A stretch of DNA of 7,471 nt from a bacterium (GTDB lineage Bacteria > Bdellovibrionota_C > UBA2361 > SZUA-149), in NCBI GenBank assembly GCA_003230795.1, contig QIGM01000549.1:1-7471 (forward strand). Reading direction: 5' to 3'. The notes under the pieces are model-generated. The model was not told the DNA's origin and did no database searches. It was given only the letters and a program-made list of their open reading frames with translations. Made by a program: the position numbers and the translations under genes. Within the stretch, counting starts at the first letter, position 1. Each line of letters opens with the position of its first letter. Of this stretch, positions 1 to 5,928 are shown piece after piece.

Positions 1-171
1 GATATTAAACGGGACGGAGTTCTTACCAGGGCGCTGTTGCGGGAAGAATACGAGGCCACGATTCACGATTACTAAAATCGCAATCACACTCAAAATAAGA
101 GGTGAGACAAGAAGAAGTGCTAGAGAGGCCACAAGAAAGTCAAGCGCACGTTTTAGAATTACCTCATACAT
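1..171 (-). CDS. Sugar transferase (PglC/WcaJ-type initiating phosphoglycosyltransferase), N-terminal part only
   Basis: Reading the minus strand from ATG at 171-169 gives 57 uninterrupted codons to the window edge; the rest of the gene lies outside. The peptide starts MYEVILKRALDF, followed by a hydrophobic segment (about residues 12-36) with a Ser-Pro pair at 23-24, then FFPQQRPGKN (43-51 region). This is the N-terminal signature of the bacterial sugar transferase family (PF02397): KR..D, a re-entrant membrane helix broken at SP, then F.Q.RpG. Members transfer a sugar phosphate from a UDP-sugar to undecaprenyl phosphate at the inner face of the inner membrane, the first step of polysaccharide repeat-unit synthesis. 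The short N-terminus suggests the small PglC-like form, not the long WcaJ form with extra membrane helices. The frame stays open upstream to a stop at 258-256, with only TTG alternatives; ATG 171 matches the family start but has only a weak Shine-Dalgarno. The catalytic Asp-Glu pair is not visible. It is divergent from the lyase genes. Confidence 0.85.
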   Translation of the reverse strand, partial: MYEVILKRALDFLVASLALLLVSPLILSVIAILVIVNRGLVFFPQQRPGKNSVPFNI

Positions 172-471
172 CTTCAAAGTCTCTGTACGTCCTAAGCTCT
201 CCGAATTATCCTCGTTCAAGACACGCGGCAGAGGAACGGGTTCACCTTTTCTATACTAAAATGCAGAGGAAAGCGAGTGGGGCCTGGCGCTTAGTTCTTT
301 CGCTTCAAGCAAAATACTTGATATGCTAGTGTGAATTTTCACAGTCTCATTCGTCTTAAGGGTGCATAATTCGATCACCCGACCACCTTTTCAACGAGCC
401 TTACACTTCTCCATATACTTCATACTTCTCCATGACACTAAATACTTCTCCATGACACTAAATACTTCTCC
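172..471. other. Divergent intergenic region between sugar transferase and first lyase gene
   Basis: About 300 bp without a convincing protein gene. A 75-codon plus-strand reading frame at 102-329 overlaps the transferase and has no recognisable protein character. The region should hold promoters for both divergent genes, but I see no strong -35/-10 pair on either strand. Visible structure: the palindrome at 330-343; a small hairpin with arms GGGTG (360-364) and CACCC (376-380), extendable by AT/AT with one bulged base; a pyrimidine-rich stretch; and the tandem repeat at 402-480. Confidence 0.6.
330..343. promoter_or_regulatory. Palindrome TGTGAA-TT-TTCACA, possible operator
   Basis: Two perfect 6-bp arms flank a 2-bp centre in the divergent intergenic region. 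The half-site resembles a CRP/FNR half-site, but the spacing between TGTGA and TCACA is 4 bp where CRP sites have 6, so this is not a standard CRP box. Its position, about 160 bp from the transferase start and 130 bp from the lyase start, suits an operator serving either gene. Function is inferred from symmetry alone. Confidence 0.35.
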
Positions 472-480
472 ATGACACTA
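402..480 (+). repeat. 20-bp tandem repeat (three near-perfect copies plus a degenerate one) containing the lyase start codon
   Basis: Copies at 421-440, 441-460 and 461-480 have the unit AATACTTCTCCATGACACTA; the first differs only in its first base (C for A). A degenerate fourth copy, sharing ACTTCTCCAT, lies at about 402-420 and has ATA in place of ATG. Each full copy has an ATG (432, 452, 472), and the last is the start codon of the first lyase gene. Because 20 is not a multiple of 3, the three ATGs fall in three frames. The ATGs at 432 and 452 each open a 7-codon ORF (MTLNTSP) whose TGA overlaps the next copy's ATG as ATGA. No Shine-Dalgarno precedes these ATGs. On the minus strand each unit reads GGAGAAG, 6 nt before a GTG, so a role in the opposite direction is also possible. 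Confidence 0.95.
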
Positions 481-1875
481 AGAATTTTATCGTATTTTCT
501 ATTTACCCTATTCCCGATTTTTTGCTTGGCGTCTGCGCATGCCCTCCCTGCTTTTCCTGGCGCTCAAGGATATGGCTCCGAATCCGTCGGTGGCAGTGGT
601 AGAAATCGAAGTACGCCGCGGGGAAAGATACTAAGGGTCACTAATCTCAAAGACAGCGGATCCGGTTCTCTACGAGCATGCGTTGAAGCGTCTGGACCTA
701 GAGTTTGTATTTTTGAAGTTTCTGGTCCGATCGAACTTCGGAGATCACTAAAAATAGGAAATCCCTATCTAACCATCGCCGGTCAAACAGCGCCCTTCCC
801 TGGCATTGAATTGCGACACGCCAGCCTTCGTATTCAAGCGCATGACGTCGTTGTGCAGCATATACGTATTCGAGTAGGAGAGCAGCACCCAGAATGGCAG
901 GCTTACCCGGATCGGGATGGGATACAAATTTACGAAACGAGTTCGAATACGTTCCGAGTCATTGTCGACCACGTTTCTGTTTACTGGGGGGTTGATGAGA
1001 ACGTCTCAACGTGTTGCAGCAAAGTTCACGACATAACCTTTAGCAATATGATTATTGCGCAGGCCCTTCTTGACCCCGGTAAGGATGAAGGTCCAGGCGG
1101 ATACGGAATGCTTTTTAGCCATGGGACGAAAAACCTGTCGATTCACAACTCTCTTCTTGCGCTCAATCCAAGTCGAAATCCCAAATTCCGCAGTGACAAT
1201 TCCGGCGAATTTGTGAATAACGTCGTGTACGGCTGGAATAACTCGATTTCACATACCAGCAACTTCTCCGACAACCACAAAACAAAACGACCACAGTTTT
1301 TGAACTTTGTTGGAAATTTCTACAAAGCTGGACCGAGGAGCAGTAAATCAGAGACGATTTTTGCGAATGGTTTTCTAAACAAAAACTCGCGCATATATCT
1401 GAAAAGCAATCTCGGCCCTCAACGCGGCAATCTGTCACAGTCTGAGTGGCGAATCATGGGTTATCTACCGAGTTCTCCTTACAGAACAAGACAAGCGGCG
1501 ATCCCAAGTAAAGTAAAGGCGGTGGGAGCAACTCAGGCGTACCGCCTAGTCTTAAAAAACGCGGGCTCTCGGCCTGCAGAACGTGACTCGGTCGACCTCA
1601 AACTCATTGAGAATGTAAAGAACTCTAAAGGCAGCTACGTGAATTGCATCAAAAACGACGGTCGCGCTGCGTGCAAAGAAAATGTCGGCGGATGGCCGTC
1701 AATGCTACGCAACACTCGCGTGCTGACGCTGCCGGCTAATCCGCATGGCGACGATAACGGTGACGGATACACGAACTTAGAGAATTGGCTTCACCTTTTT
1801 TCTTCAAACGTAGAAACATCTGGTGACGTCATCGCACCCTTGCCGCCGGGTAGCTTTCAGGTAGCCCCCCGCTAA
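472..1875 (+). CDS. Secreted pectate-lyase-like protein (PL1-like right-handed beta-helix), copy 1
   Basis: 467 residues. An N-terminal signal peptide (MTLR, hydrophobic stretch 5-20, likely cut after AHA at 22-24) sends it to the periplasm or beyond; mature LPAFPGAQGYGSE is the typical start of PL1-like lyases. Family landmarks: VTNLKDSGSGSLRACVE (56-72), TIAGQTAP (101-108), VIVDHVSVYWGVDEN (163-177) with the DH pair at 166-167, RNPKFR (235-240) followed by VNNVVYGW, and SRPAERDSVD (366-375). The basic residues of RNPKFR are candidates for the catalytic region. A C-terminal EF-hand-like loop, DDNGDGYTNLENWL (427-440), may bind calcium. C70 and C79 could form a disulfide. PL1 enzymes cleave polygalacturonate by beta-elimination, but the substrate here is unknown and may be the polymer made by this locus. 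The start lies in the last tandem repeat copy, without a Shine-Dalgarno; an in-frame stop at 439-441 and no other start between make ATG 472 the only sensible choice. Paralogous to the next gene. Confidence 0.88.
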   Translation: MTLRILSYFLFTLFPIFCLASAHALPAFPGAQGYGSESVGGSGRNRSTPRGKILRVTNLKDSGSGSLRACVEASGPRVCIFEVSGPIELRRSLKIGNPYLTIAGQTAPFPGIELRHASLRIQAHDVVVQHIRIRVGEQHPEWQAYPDRDGIQIYETSSNTFRVIVDHVSVYWGVDENVSTCCSKVHDITFSNMIIAQALLDPGKDEGPGGYGMLFSHGTKNLSIHNSLLALNPSRNPKFRSDNSGEFVNNVVYGWNNSISHTSNFSDNHKTKRPQFLNFVGNFYKAGPRSSKSETIFANGFLNKNSRIYLKSNLGPQRGNLSQSEWRIMGYLPSSPYRTRQAAIPSKVKAVGATQAYRLVLKNAGSRPAERDSVDLKLIENVKNSKGSYVNCIKNDGRAACKENVGGWPSMLRNTRVLTLPANPHGDDNGDGYTNLENWLHLFSSNVETSGDVIAPLPPGSFQVAPR

Positions 1876-1965
1876 ATCTTTCATAGAACACGGTAAAACC
1901 CTTCTTCATACCTAGCGGAATTTATCCGAATCTAGTCTCTATTCAGCTTAGAATGCTTCATTTGT

Positions 1966-1981
1966 TGGCATATATGATGCA
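1966..1981 (+). promoter_or_regulatory. Sigma-54-type promoter candidate for the second lyase gene
   Basis: TGGCATATATGATGCA matches the sigma-54 consensus TGGCACGNNNNTTGCW at all but three fixed positions. The invariant GG (-24, 1967-1968) and GC (-12, 1979-1980) have the correct 12-bp offset. Transcription would begin near 1992, leaving a leader of about 180 nt before ATG 2174. Sigma-54 promoters need an enhancer-binding activator; no such gene is in the window. Sigma-54 control of surface polysaccharide genes is known in several proteobacteria. Confidence 0.5.
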
Positions 1982-2053
1982 GACCCACTAAAAGGGACTG
2001 TTGAGGGACTCACACAAGGCTTGGCGCCATTGTCGGGTAGGAATGTAGCTCAA

Positions 2054-2101
2054 ATTCTGCGGTTATTGAGATTTTTGAAGCGAGCATTGTTGCCGCAGAA
2101 T
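2054..2101 (+). promoter_or_regulatory. 9-bp perfect inverted repeat in the second lyase leader
   Basis: ATTCTGCGG (2054-2062) is exactly complementary to CCGCAGAAT (2093-2101), with a 30-nt interval that includes a T-run. In RNA this forms a stable stem with a large loop, 72 nt before the start codon. No T-tract follows, so it is not an intrinsic terminator. It could be a leader structure affecting stability or translation, or a protein-binding site. Confidence 0.5.
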
Positions 2102-2135
2102 CGAAAGAAAGAGGGATGATAATCACCTAATTTCT

Positions 2136-2158
2136 TTGGCAAAGCGCCAGGGTGCCAA
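2136..2158 (+). promoter_or_regulatory. Inverted repeat just upstream of the second lyase start
   Basis: TTGGCA (2136-2141) pairs with TGCCAA (2153-2158), ending 15 nt before ATG 2174. A competing smaller hairpin, TGGC (2137-2140) with GCCA (2146-2149), uses the same left arm, so only one can form at a time. Close to the ribosome entry region, it may affect initiation. The only Shine-Dalgarno-like bases nearby are AGG at 2160-2162, just outside the stem. Confidence 0.35.
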
Positions 2159-2173
2159 CAGGTTGTAGCTGCT

Positions 2174-3619
2174 ATGTGCCAGACTAAAACTACTTTGTGT
2201 TCTTACCTCAGCATCCGAGTCCTCCTCGGACTAAGCTTTCTTTTGTTCCCTCTGCACGCATTCGCTCTCCCTGCTTTCCCTGGGGCATCAGGATTTGGTT
2301 CCGAGACACCTGGAGGAAGCGGACGGCATGCTGGAATTCCTGCGAACACCACGGTGCATAAAGTCACGAACTTAAACGCTTCAGGATCAGGTTCACTGCG
2401 AGCCTGCGTCGAAGCGTCCGGTCCACGAGTATGCGTATTCGAAGTTTCAGGTGTTATTACTGATAACGCACGACTCTCAATCGCCAACCCGTATATTACC
2501 ATTGCCGGGCAGACCGCACCGGCTCCGGGTATCTTTCGTAGAAACTCCAGTATTGTCGTACAGACTAATGACGTCGTTATTCAGCATATTACCAACGCTG
2601 CCGGACCAAATGGGGATGAAAATGTTAGAGACACGCTCAGCTTCTACGGCAACAATGTTAACAACGTAATCGTTGATCACTGCACCATCCTCTGGGGAAT
2701 GGATGAAAATATTGATGCCTTCTCCGGCACCGTAAGAAACATTACCATCAGTCGAACGATTAACGCTGAGAACGTCAATCCGAGCCACCGATTCGGTGCC
2801 TCCTGGGGCGGTCGAAGTTCTGCTACGGGCGAGTTGTTTCCGGTGAAGTTTACCACTCTGCACCATAATTTGTGGACACACTTTACGGCTCGGAACCCCA
2901 AGACCACTGCTGATTCTCGTATTGAGTGGATCAACAACGTTCGTTACAACGCAATCGATCAGGGTTGCGACAGCACCCTTCATATCACCGACCAAGCATC
3001 AACGAACCTCGCTTCCTTCTACACCTTCGTCGGAAACTACGACAAAAACGGTCCTAATGACTCCACCAATCAGCATTCGCTTTGCGGTACGGTAGCGCAG
3101 GGACTGCCAAATGGTACCAAGGTCTATGTGAGTGGAAATATCAATACGCATTTACGTCCGAATGACTCCGGAAACGAATGGTCGATTGTCGCCCCAAGCG
3201 TCAGTGAATCGCAGCATCGAGTCAATAGCCCCGCGTTCAATCTTTCTAATGTAAACATCGAATCGGCACAGGATGCCTACGCAAGCATCGTCGATGACGG
3301 CGATGTCGGCTCACGGCCAGCAGATCGCATCGCTCTGAATTTACAACCAGATAGCCGAATTATTGCCGAAGCCAAAAACGGCACAGGAACAGTAAAAGAC
3401 TGTATTAGCGGATGCAGTAGAAACGCAGGTGGATGGCCAACACGTGCGAACAATTCAAGAGCATTGAGCATCCCGGCAAACCCGGGAGCCGACGATAATG
3501 GGAATGGTTACACCAACCTCGAAGACTGGCTTCATTCCTTTCTCGACGAAGTTGAATTAGGCGGAGGAGATAATGTTCCACCGGACGCTCCGCGTATTCT
3601 GAGCGTTACCGTTTTCTAA
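2174..3619 (+). CDS. Secreted pectate-lyase-like protein (PL1-like right-handed beta-helix), copy 2
   Basis: 481 residues, paralogous to the preceding gene. A signal peptide (hydrophobic stretch about 14-30, likely cut after AFA before LPAFPGASGFGSE at residue 32) indicates export. Landmarks in the same order: VTNLNASGSGSLRACVE (64-80), TIAGQTAPAPGI (109-120), VIVDHCTILWGMDEN (165-179) with D168-H169, ARNPK (239-243) with R249 and then INNVRYN, SRPADRIALNL (380-390), and an EF-hand-like loop DDNGNGYTNLEDWL (440-453). Expected activity is beta-elimination or binding of a uronic-acid polymer outside the cytoplasm; the substrate is unproven. An 18-residue block (70-87) is identical to copy 1, yet only 6 of the 18 codons are the same, so this is an old duplication under protein-level selection and not recent gene conversion. 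The C-terminus ends in a Pro-rich tail (VPPDAPRILSVTVF) that looks like the start of a linker with no following domain. The Shine-Dalgarno is weak. It converges with the amidotransferase gene 10 bp away. Confidence 0.88.
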   Translation: MCQTKTTLCSYLSIRVLLGLSFLLFPLHAFALPAFPGASGFGSETPGGSGRHAGIPANTTVHKVTNLNASGSGSLRACVEASGPRVCVFEVSGVITDNARLSIANPYITIAGQTAPAPGIFRRNSSIVVQTNDVVIQHITNAAGPNGDENVRDTLSFYGNNVNNVIVDHCTILWGMDENIDAFSGTVRNITISRTINAENVNPSHRFGASWGGRSSATGELFPVKFTTLHHNLWTHFTARNPKTTADSRIEWINNVRYNAIDQGCDSTLHITDQASTNLASFYTFVGNYDKNGPNDSTNQHSLCGTVAQGLPNGTKVYVSGNINTHLRPNDSGNEWSIVAPSVSESQHRVNSPAFNLSNVNIESAQDAYASIVDDGDVGSRPADRIALNLQPDSRIIAEAKNGTGTVKDCISGCSRNAGGWPTRANNSRALSIPANPGADDNGNGYTNLEDWLHSFLDEVELGGGDNVPPDAPRILSVTVF

Positions 3620-3633
3620 GCCGAGATCCTTAG
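3616..3633. terminator. Small hairpin containing both convergent stop codons
   Basis: CTAAG (3616-3620) and CTTAG (3629-3633) form a 5-bp stem with an 8-nt loop. The TAA of the second lyase gene and the TAA of the convergent amidotransferase gene lie in opposite arms. There is no T-run on either side, so intrinsic termination would be weak; the transcripts probably overlap at their 3' ends. Confidence 0.25.
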
Positions 3634-5567
3634 CCTGACTGCTCAAGCCAAGACTGAAACATGAGAATGTCCCAGAGGTAGAATCCTAGATCTCTATCTC
3701 CTGTAATATGAGACTGCCACGTTCTACGAACGACCTCGACATTAAAAAAACCTTGTTCACGAAGCTGCTTCTCATCGAGCAGACTCTCCGCCCAATCTCG
3801 TAAGGGTTCACGCAGCCATTGGTGAACCGGTATGCCGAACCCAGTCTTAGGACGTTCAATTAGATGTTTCGGCACATAGCGGTCGAGCACATCTCGCAAA
3901 AGACGCTTACTTCTACCAGGAGCGCACTTCTGCTCAATCGGCAGCTTCCATAGAAACTCAATCAATCGATGGTCGAGCATAGGGATGCGCGATTCTAAGC
4001 TAACCGCCATTCCAGCACGATCCACCTTCGTAAGAATATCTCCCGGAAGATAGCCGAGGCAGTCAATACACATCAACTGATGCAGAAGCGTTTCCAGTGC
4101 AAGCGGACGATCTAGATCGCTAAGTGCAGTCAGCGGTTCCTGAGACCCGAGCACCACTGAAGCGGGGTCCTTCCAGTGTCCAAGAACGCGCTTATACAAA
4201 CCCCTTGCGGAGTCCATGCGCAGCACTTCGATAAGTTTCTGCAAAGATTCCTCCCCACTTCCGGCCGACCCATGGGATGACAACAAACGATTCCACATCG
4301 GCTGAGAACGCAAAGGTGCGCTGCCCAACATTGAGGCAAACGCCCGTCGAAGTGGCAGTGGAGCCCAGCCAATCTTCTTCCACATACTCGCCGTCTCATG
4401 ATACCGACGGTAGCCGGCAAGAAGCTCGTCACCGGCATCACCCGAGAGGCTCACCGTGACCTTGCTTCGCGTTAGCTTCGAGACAAGGTAGGTGGGAATC
4501 ATCGAGGGATCGGCGAAGGGTTCATCGAAAAGCGTTGGAAGCATTGGCACAACATCGAGCGCATCTTGAGCACTCACGTAAGTCTCGAAGTGATCGGTTC
4601 CCAAGTGCGCCGCGACCGCCTTCGCATATTCCGCTTCATTATACTTTGACTCGTTAAAACCAATGGTAAACGTTTTTACTGGGCTATTACTTTCATCCTG
4701 CATTAAGGAAACAATGGTTGAAGAATCCACACCGCCAGAAAGAAATGCTCCAAGCGGAACATCGGAAATCATCTGACCTCGAATCGCTTGCCGAAGCAGT
4801 CTTTCGAATTCGTCCAATGCCTCGGCATAATTCAAGGAGAGTGGGTTCCGTTCTCCCTCCTCCGCTGCAGCCTGTAGGGACCAGTACTGCGTAATTTCCG
4901 GCGTAGTATACTTCGAGCGCTCAGAGAAGCTCGCCACTGTGCCGGGCTGAAGTTTACTGATTCCTTGGTATATCGAATACGGCTCGGCAATGTAGCTGTT
5001 TCGAAGAAGGAGGCAAAGCGCATCTCGATTAACTTCTGCATCCCATCTGGGGTGCGCGCGAAGCGCTTTGAGCTCTGAACCAAATAAAAGTGTATTTCCC
5101 TGCACACCGTAGTAGAGCGGCTTCTCGCCCATACGATCGCGGCCAAGATGAAGCACACGATCAGACATATCCCAGAGCGCAAAAGCGAACATGCCGACTG
5201 CGCGCTTGAGCGTCTCGAACAATCCCCATGCCTCAATGCCCGCGAGCAATACTTCTGTATCAGAGTGTCCACGAAACCGTTCTCCGTGGCTCTCTAGTTC
5301 CTTTCTTAGCTCCTGAAAATTGTAGACTTCTCCGTTATAAATCAGGACATACCGCCCCGAGTTAGAGTGCATCGGTTGATGCCCCTCGGCAGAAAGGTCA
5401 ACTATCGCCAAGCGTCGATGTGAAAAGCCTACACCGCTCTTTGGGTCGGACCACTGTCCCCAGCTGTCCGGTCCCCGATGCGAGATGGCTTCTCCCATTC
5501 GACGGAGAACAGCGTCAATATCCGCGCTTTGGCCAGGCGGCTCGATAAAGCCAGCGATTCCACACAC
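3630..5567 (-). CDS. asnB: Asparagine synthase (glutamine-hydrolysing)/AsnB-type amidotransferase
   Basis: 645 residues, full length for the class II AsnB family. The N-terminal glutaminase domain (about 1-215) has Cys2 as nucleophile (MCGIAGF), HRGPD (30-34), SHRRLAIVDLS (49-59), YNGEVYNF (77-84) and SDTE (102-105). The synthase domain (about 245-620) has the ATP-binding PP-loop SGGVDSS (277-283), SLSGDAGDELLAGYRRY (373-389) and the LTKVDRAGM...ESRIPMLDH block (512-533). It hydrolyses glutamine and passes ammonia to an ATP-activated carboxylate, classically aspartate. All key residues are present, so it should be active. In polysaccharide loci such enzymes (WbpS type) are thought to amidate uronic acids, and the neighbours here make that as likely as asparagine synthesis. 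The start is GTG, required because Cys2 must become N-terminal, with GGAG 9 nt upstream. It is transcribed alone in its direction within the window, from the divergent region shared with the flippase gene. Confidence 0.93.
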   Translation of the reverse strand: MCGIAGFIEPPGQSADIDAVLRRMGEAISHRGPDSWGQWSDPKSGVGFSHRRLAIVDLSAEGHQPMHSNSGRYVLIYNGEVYNFQELRKELESHGERFRGHSDTEVLLAGIEAWGLFETLKRAVGMFAFALWDMSDRVLHLGRDRMGEKPLYYGVQGNTLLFGSELKALRAHPRWDAEVNRDALCLLLRNSYIAEPYSIYQGISKLQPGTVASFSERSKYTTPEITQYWSLQAAAEEGERNPLSLNYAEALDEFERLLRQAIRGQMISDVPLGAFLSGGVDSSTIVSLMQDESNSPVKTFTIGFNESKYNEAEYAKAVAAHLGTDHFETYVSAQDALDVVPMLPTLFDEPFADPSMIPTYLVSKLTRSKVTVSLSGDAGDELLAGYRRYHETASMWKKIGWAPLPLRRAFASMLGSAPLRSQPMWNRLLSSHGSAGSGEESLQKLIEVLRMDSARGLYKRVLGHWKDPASVVLGSQEPLTALSDLDRPLALETLLHQLMCIDCLGYLPGDILTKVDRAGMAVSLESRIPMLDHRLIEFLWKLPIEQKCAPGRSKRLLRDVLDRYVPKHLIERPKTGFGIPVHQWLREPLRDWAESLLDEKQLREQGFFNVEVVRRTWQSHITGDRDLGFYLWDILMFQSWLEQSG

Positions 5568-5576
5568 GATGCACTT

Positions 5577-5580
5577 CTCC
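5577..5580 (-). promoter_or_regulatory. Ribosome binding site GGAG of the amidotransferase gene
   Basis: On the minus strand GGAGAAG precedes the GTG start, with 9 nt between GGAG and GTG. It supports the GTG start, which is also fixed by the need for an N-terminal catalytic cysteine. Confidence 0.7.
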
Positions 5581-5676
5581 AGAAGTTGAAGAGCTCAATC
5601 TTAGATTTTTGTTGCGACGCTCTGCCGTAAGCTGACTAGGGGTCAGTTTCTAAGGCTAAGCTCCAAACGAGATGAC

Positions 5677-5706
5677 TATATACGAATTTCAGATATACTT
5701 TGTAAA
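5677..5706 (-). promoter_or_regulatory. Sigma-70-type promoter candidate for the amidotransferase gene
   Basis: On the minus strand, TTTACA (5706-5701; 5 of 6 to TTGACA) and TATATA (5682-5677; 4 of 6) are 18 bp apart. An alternative -10, TATAGT (5680-5675), matches better but at 20 bp spacing. Transcription would start near 5670, about 100 nt before the GTG, and the leader would include the 5629-5649 hairpin. Confidence 0.4.
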
Positions 5707-5710
5707 GTAT
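5695..5710. promoter_or_regulatory. Palindrome ATACTTT-GT-AAAGTAT, likely operator
   Basis: Two perfect 7-bp arms around a 2-bp centre. The centre and right arm contain the proposed -35 hexamer of the amidotransferase promoter, so a dimeric regulator bound here would compete with, or contact, RNA polymerase. No second copy is seen in the window, and the regulator is not encoded here. Confidence 0.5.
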
Positions 5711-5811
5711 GCGCTCGATCGAAGTCCAGACCCCCGGAATCACTTCAAAAGCCGAAAGAAACCTTTGAATTTCCTCTAATTAGCCCAAACCCCCACTCAT
5801 TGCCTCGGTTA

Positions 5812-5840
5812 TTGATAAGTGATACGACACTCCCTCAAAT
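5812..5840 (+). promoter_or_regulatory. Possible promoter for the flippase gene
   Basis: TTGATA (5812-5817) and TCAAAT (5835-5840; 4 of 6) are separated by 17 bp. A start near 5847 would give a leader of about 80 nt. The -10 is poor, so this is a tentative call. Confidence 0.25.
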
Positions 5841-5928
5841 AAATTTTACCCCCTAGTTCCCCAGCCAAAAAGAGAGGCTTCAATCACCGTCGGCTCGTTT
5901 GGAGGAATACACACCGAGCATTCTCTAA

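Larger units (their letters stand above)
1876..2173 (+). other. Intergenic region and leader of the second lyase gene
   Basis: 298 bp without a gene. It holds a possible hairpin just after the first lyase gene (arms CGGA 1916-1919 and TCCG 1925-1928, flanked by CTAG at 1912-1915 and 1932-1935) with no T-run, so a weak terminator candidate at best. It also contains a sigma-54-like promoter at 1966-1981, two AGGGACT heptamers 11 bp apart (1993-1999, 2004-2010), and two inverted repeats described separately. The second lyase gene therefore appears to have its own promoter, though read-through from the first cannot be excluded. Confidence 0.6.
5568..5928. other. Divergent intergenic region between amidotransferase and flippase genes
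   Basis: 361 bp with no gene on either strand. It contains the amidotransferase ribosome binding site, an 8-bp hairpin (AAGCTGAC 5629-5636 with GTCAGTTT 5642-5649, one G-U pair as plus-strand RNA), a minus-strand promoter candidate overlapped by a perfect palindrome (5695-5710), and a weaker plus-strand promoter candidate at 5812-5840. The C-rich, A-rich stretch 5770-5870 shows no other structure I can name. Confidence 0.6.

Noticed and set aside
102..329. 75-codon plus-strand reading frame before the first lyase gene
   Set aside because: It overlaps the sugar transferase start on the other strand, has no family character and no ribosome binding site; the minus-strand reading explains 1-171 far better.
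330..343. CRP binding site
   Set aside because: TGTGA and TCACA are 4 bp apart, not 6, so it was kept only as an unassigned palindrome.
402..480. CRISPR array
   Set aside because: The 20-bp units are directly contiguous with no spacers, so this is a simple tandem repeat.
1912..1935. Terminator after the first lyase gene
   Set aside because: The stem is short and bulged and no T-run follows; mentioned only as part of the intergenic description.
2477..2995. 172-codon minus-strand frame inside the second lyase gene
   Set aside because: It is antisense to a clearly coding, family-recognisable frame; its composition is that of a shadow frame and no family motif is visible.
4832..5272. 146-codon minus-strand frame inside the amidotransferase gene
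   Set aside because: It lies in another frame of the same strand as the full-length AsnB and has no recognisable domain.
5671..5683. GATGACTATATAC as a third copy of the 7395-7405 inverted-repeat arm
   Set aside because: Only a partial match with no partner arm nearby; probably coincidence in A/T-rich promoter sequence.
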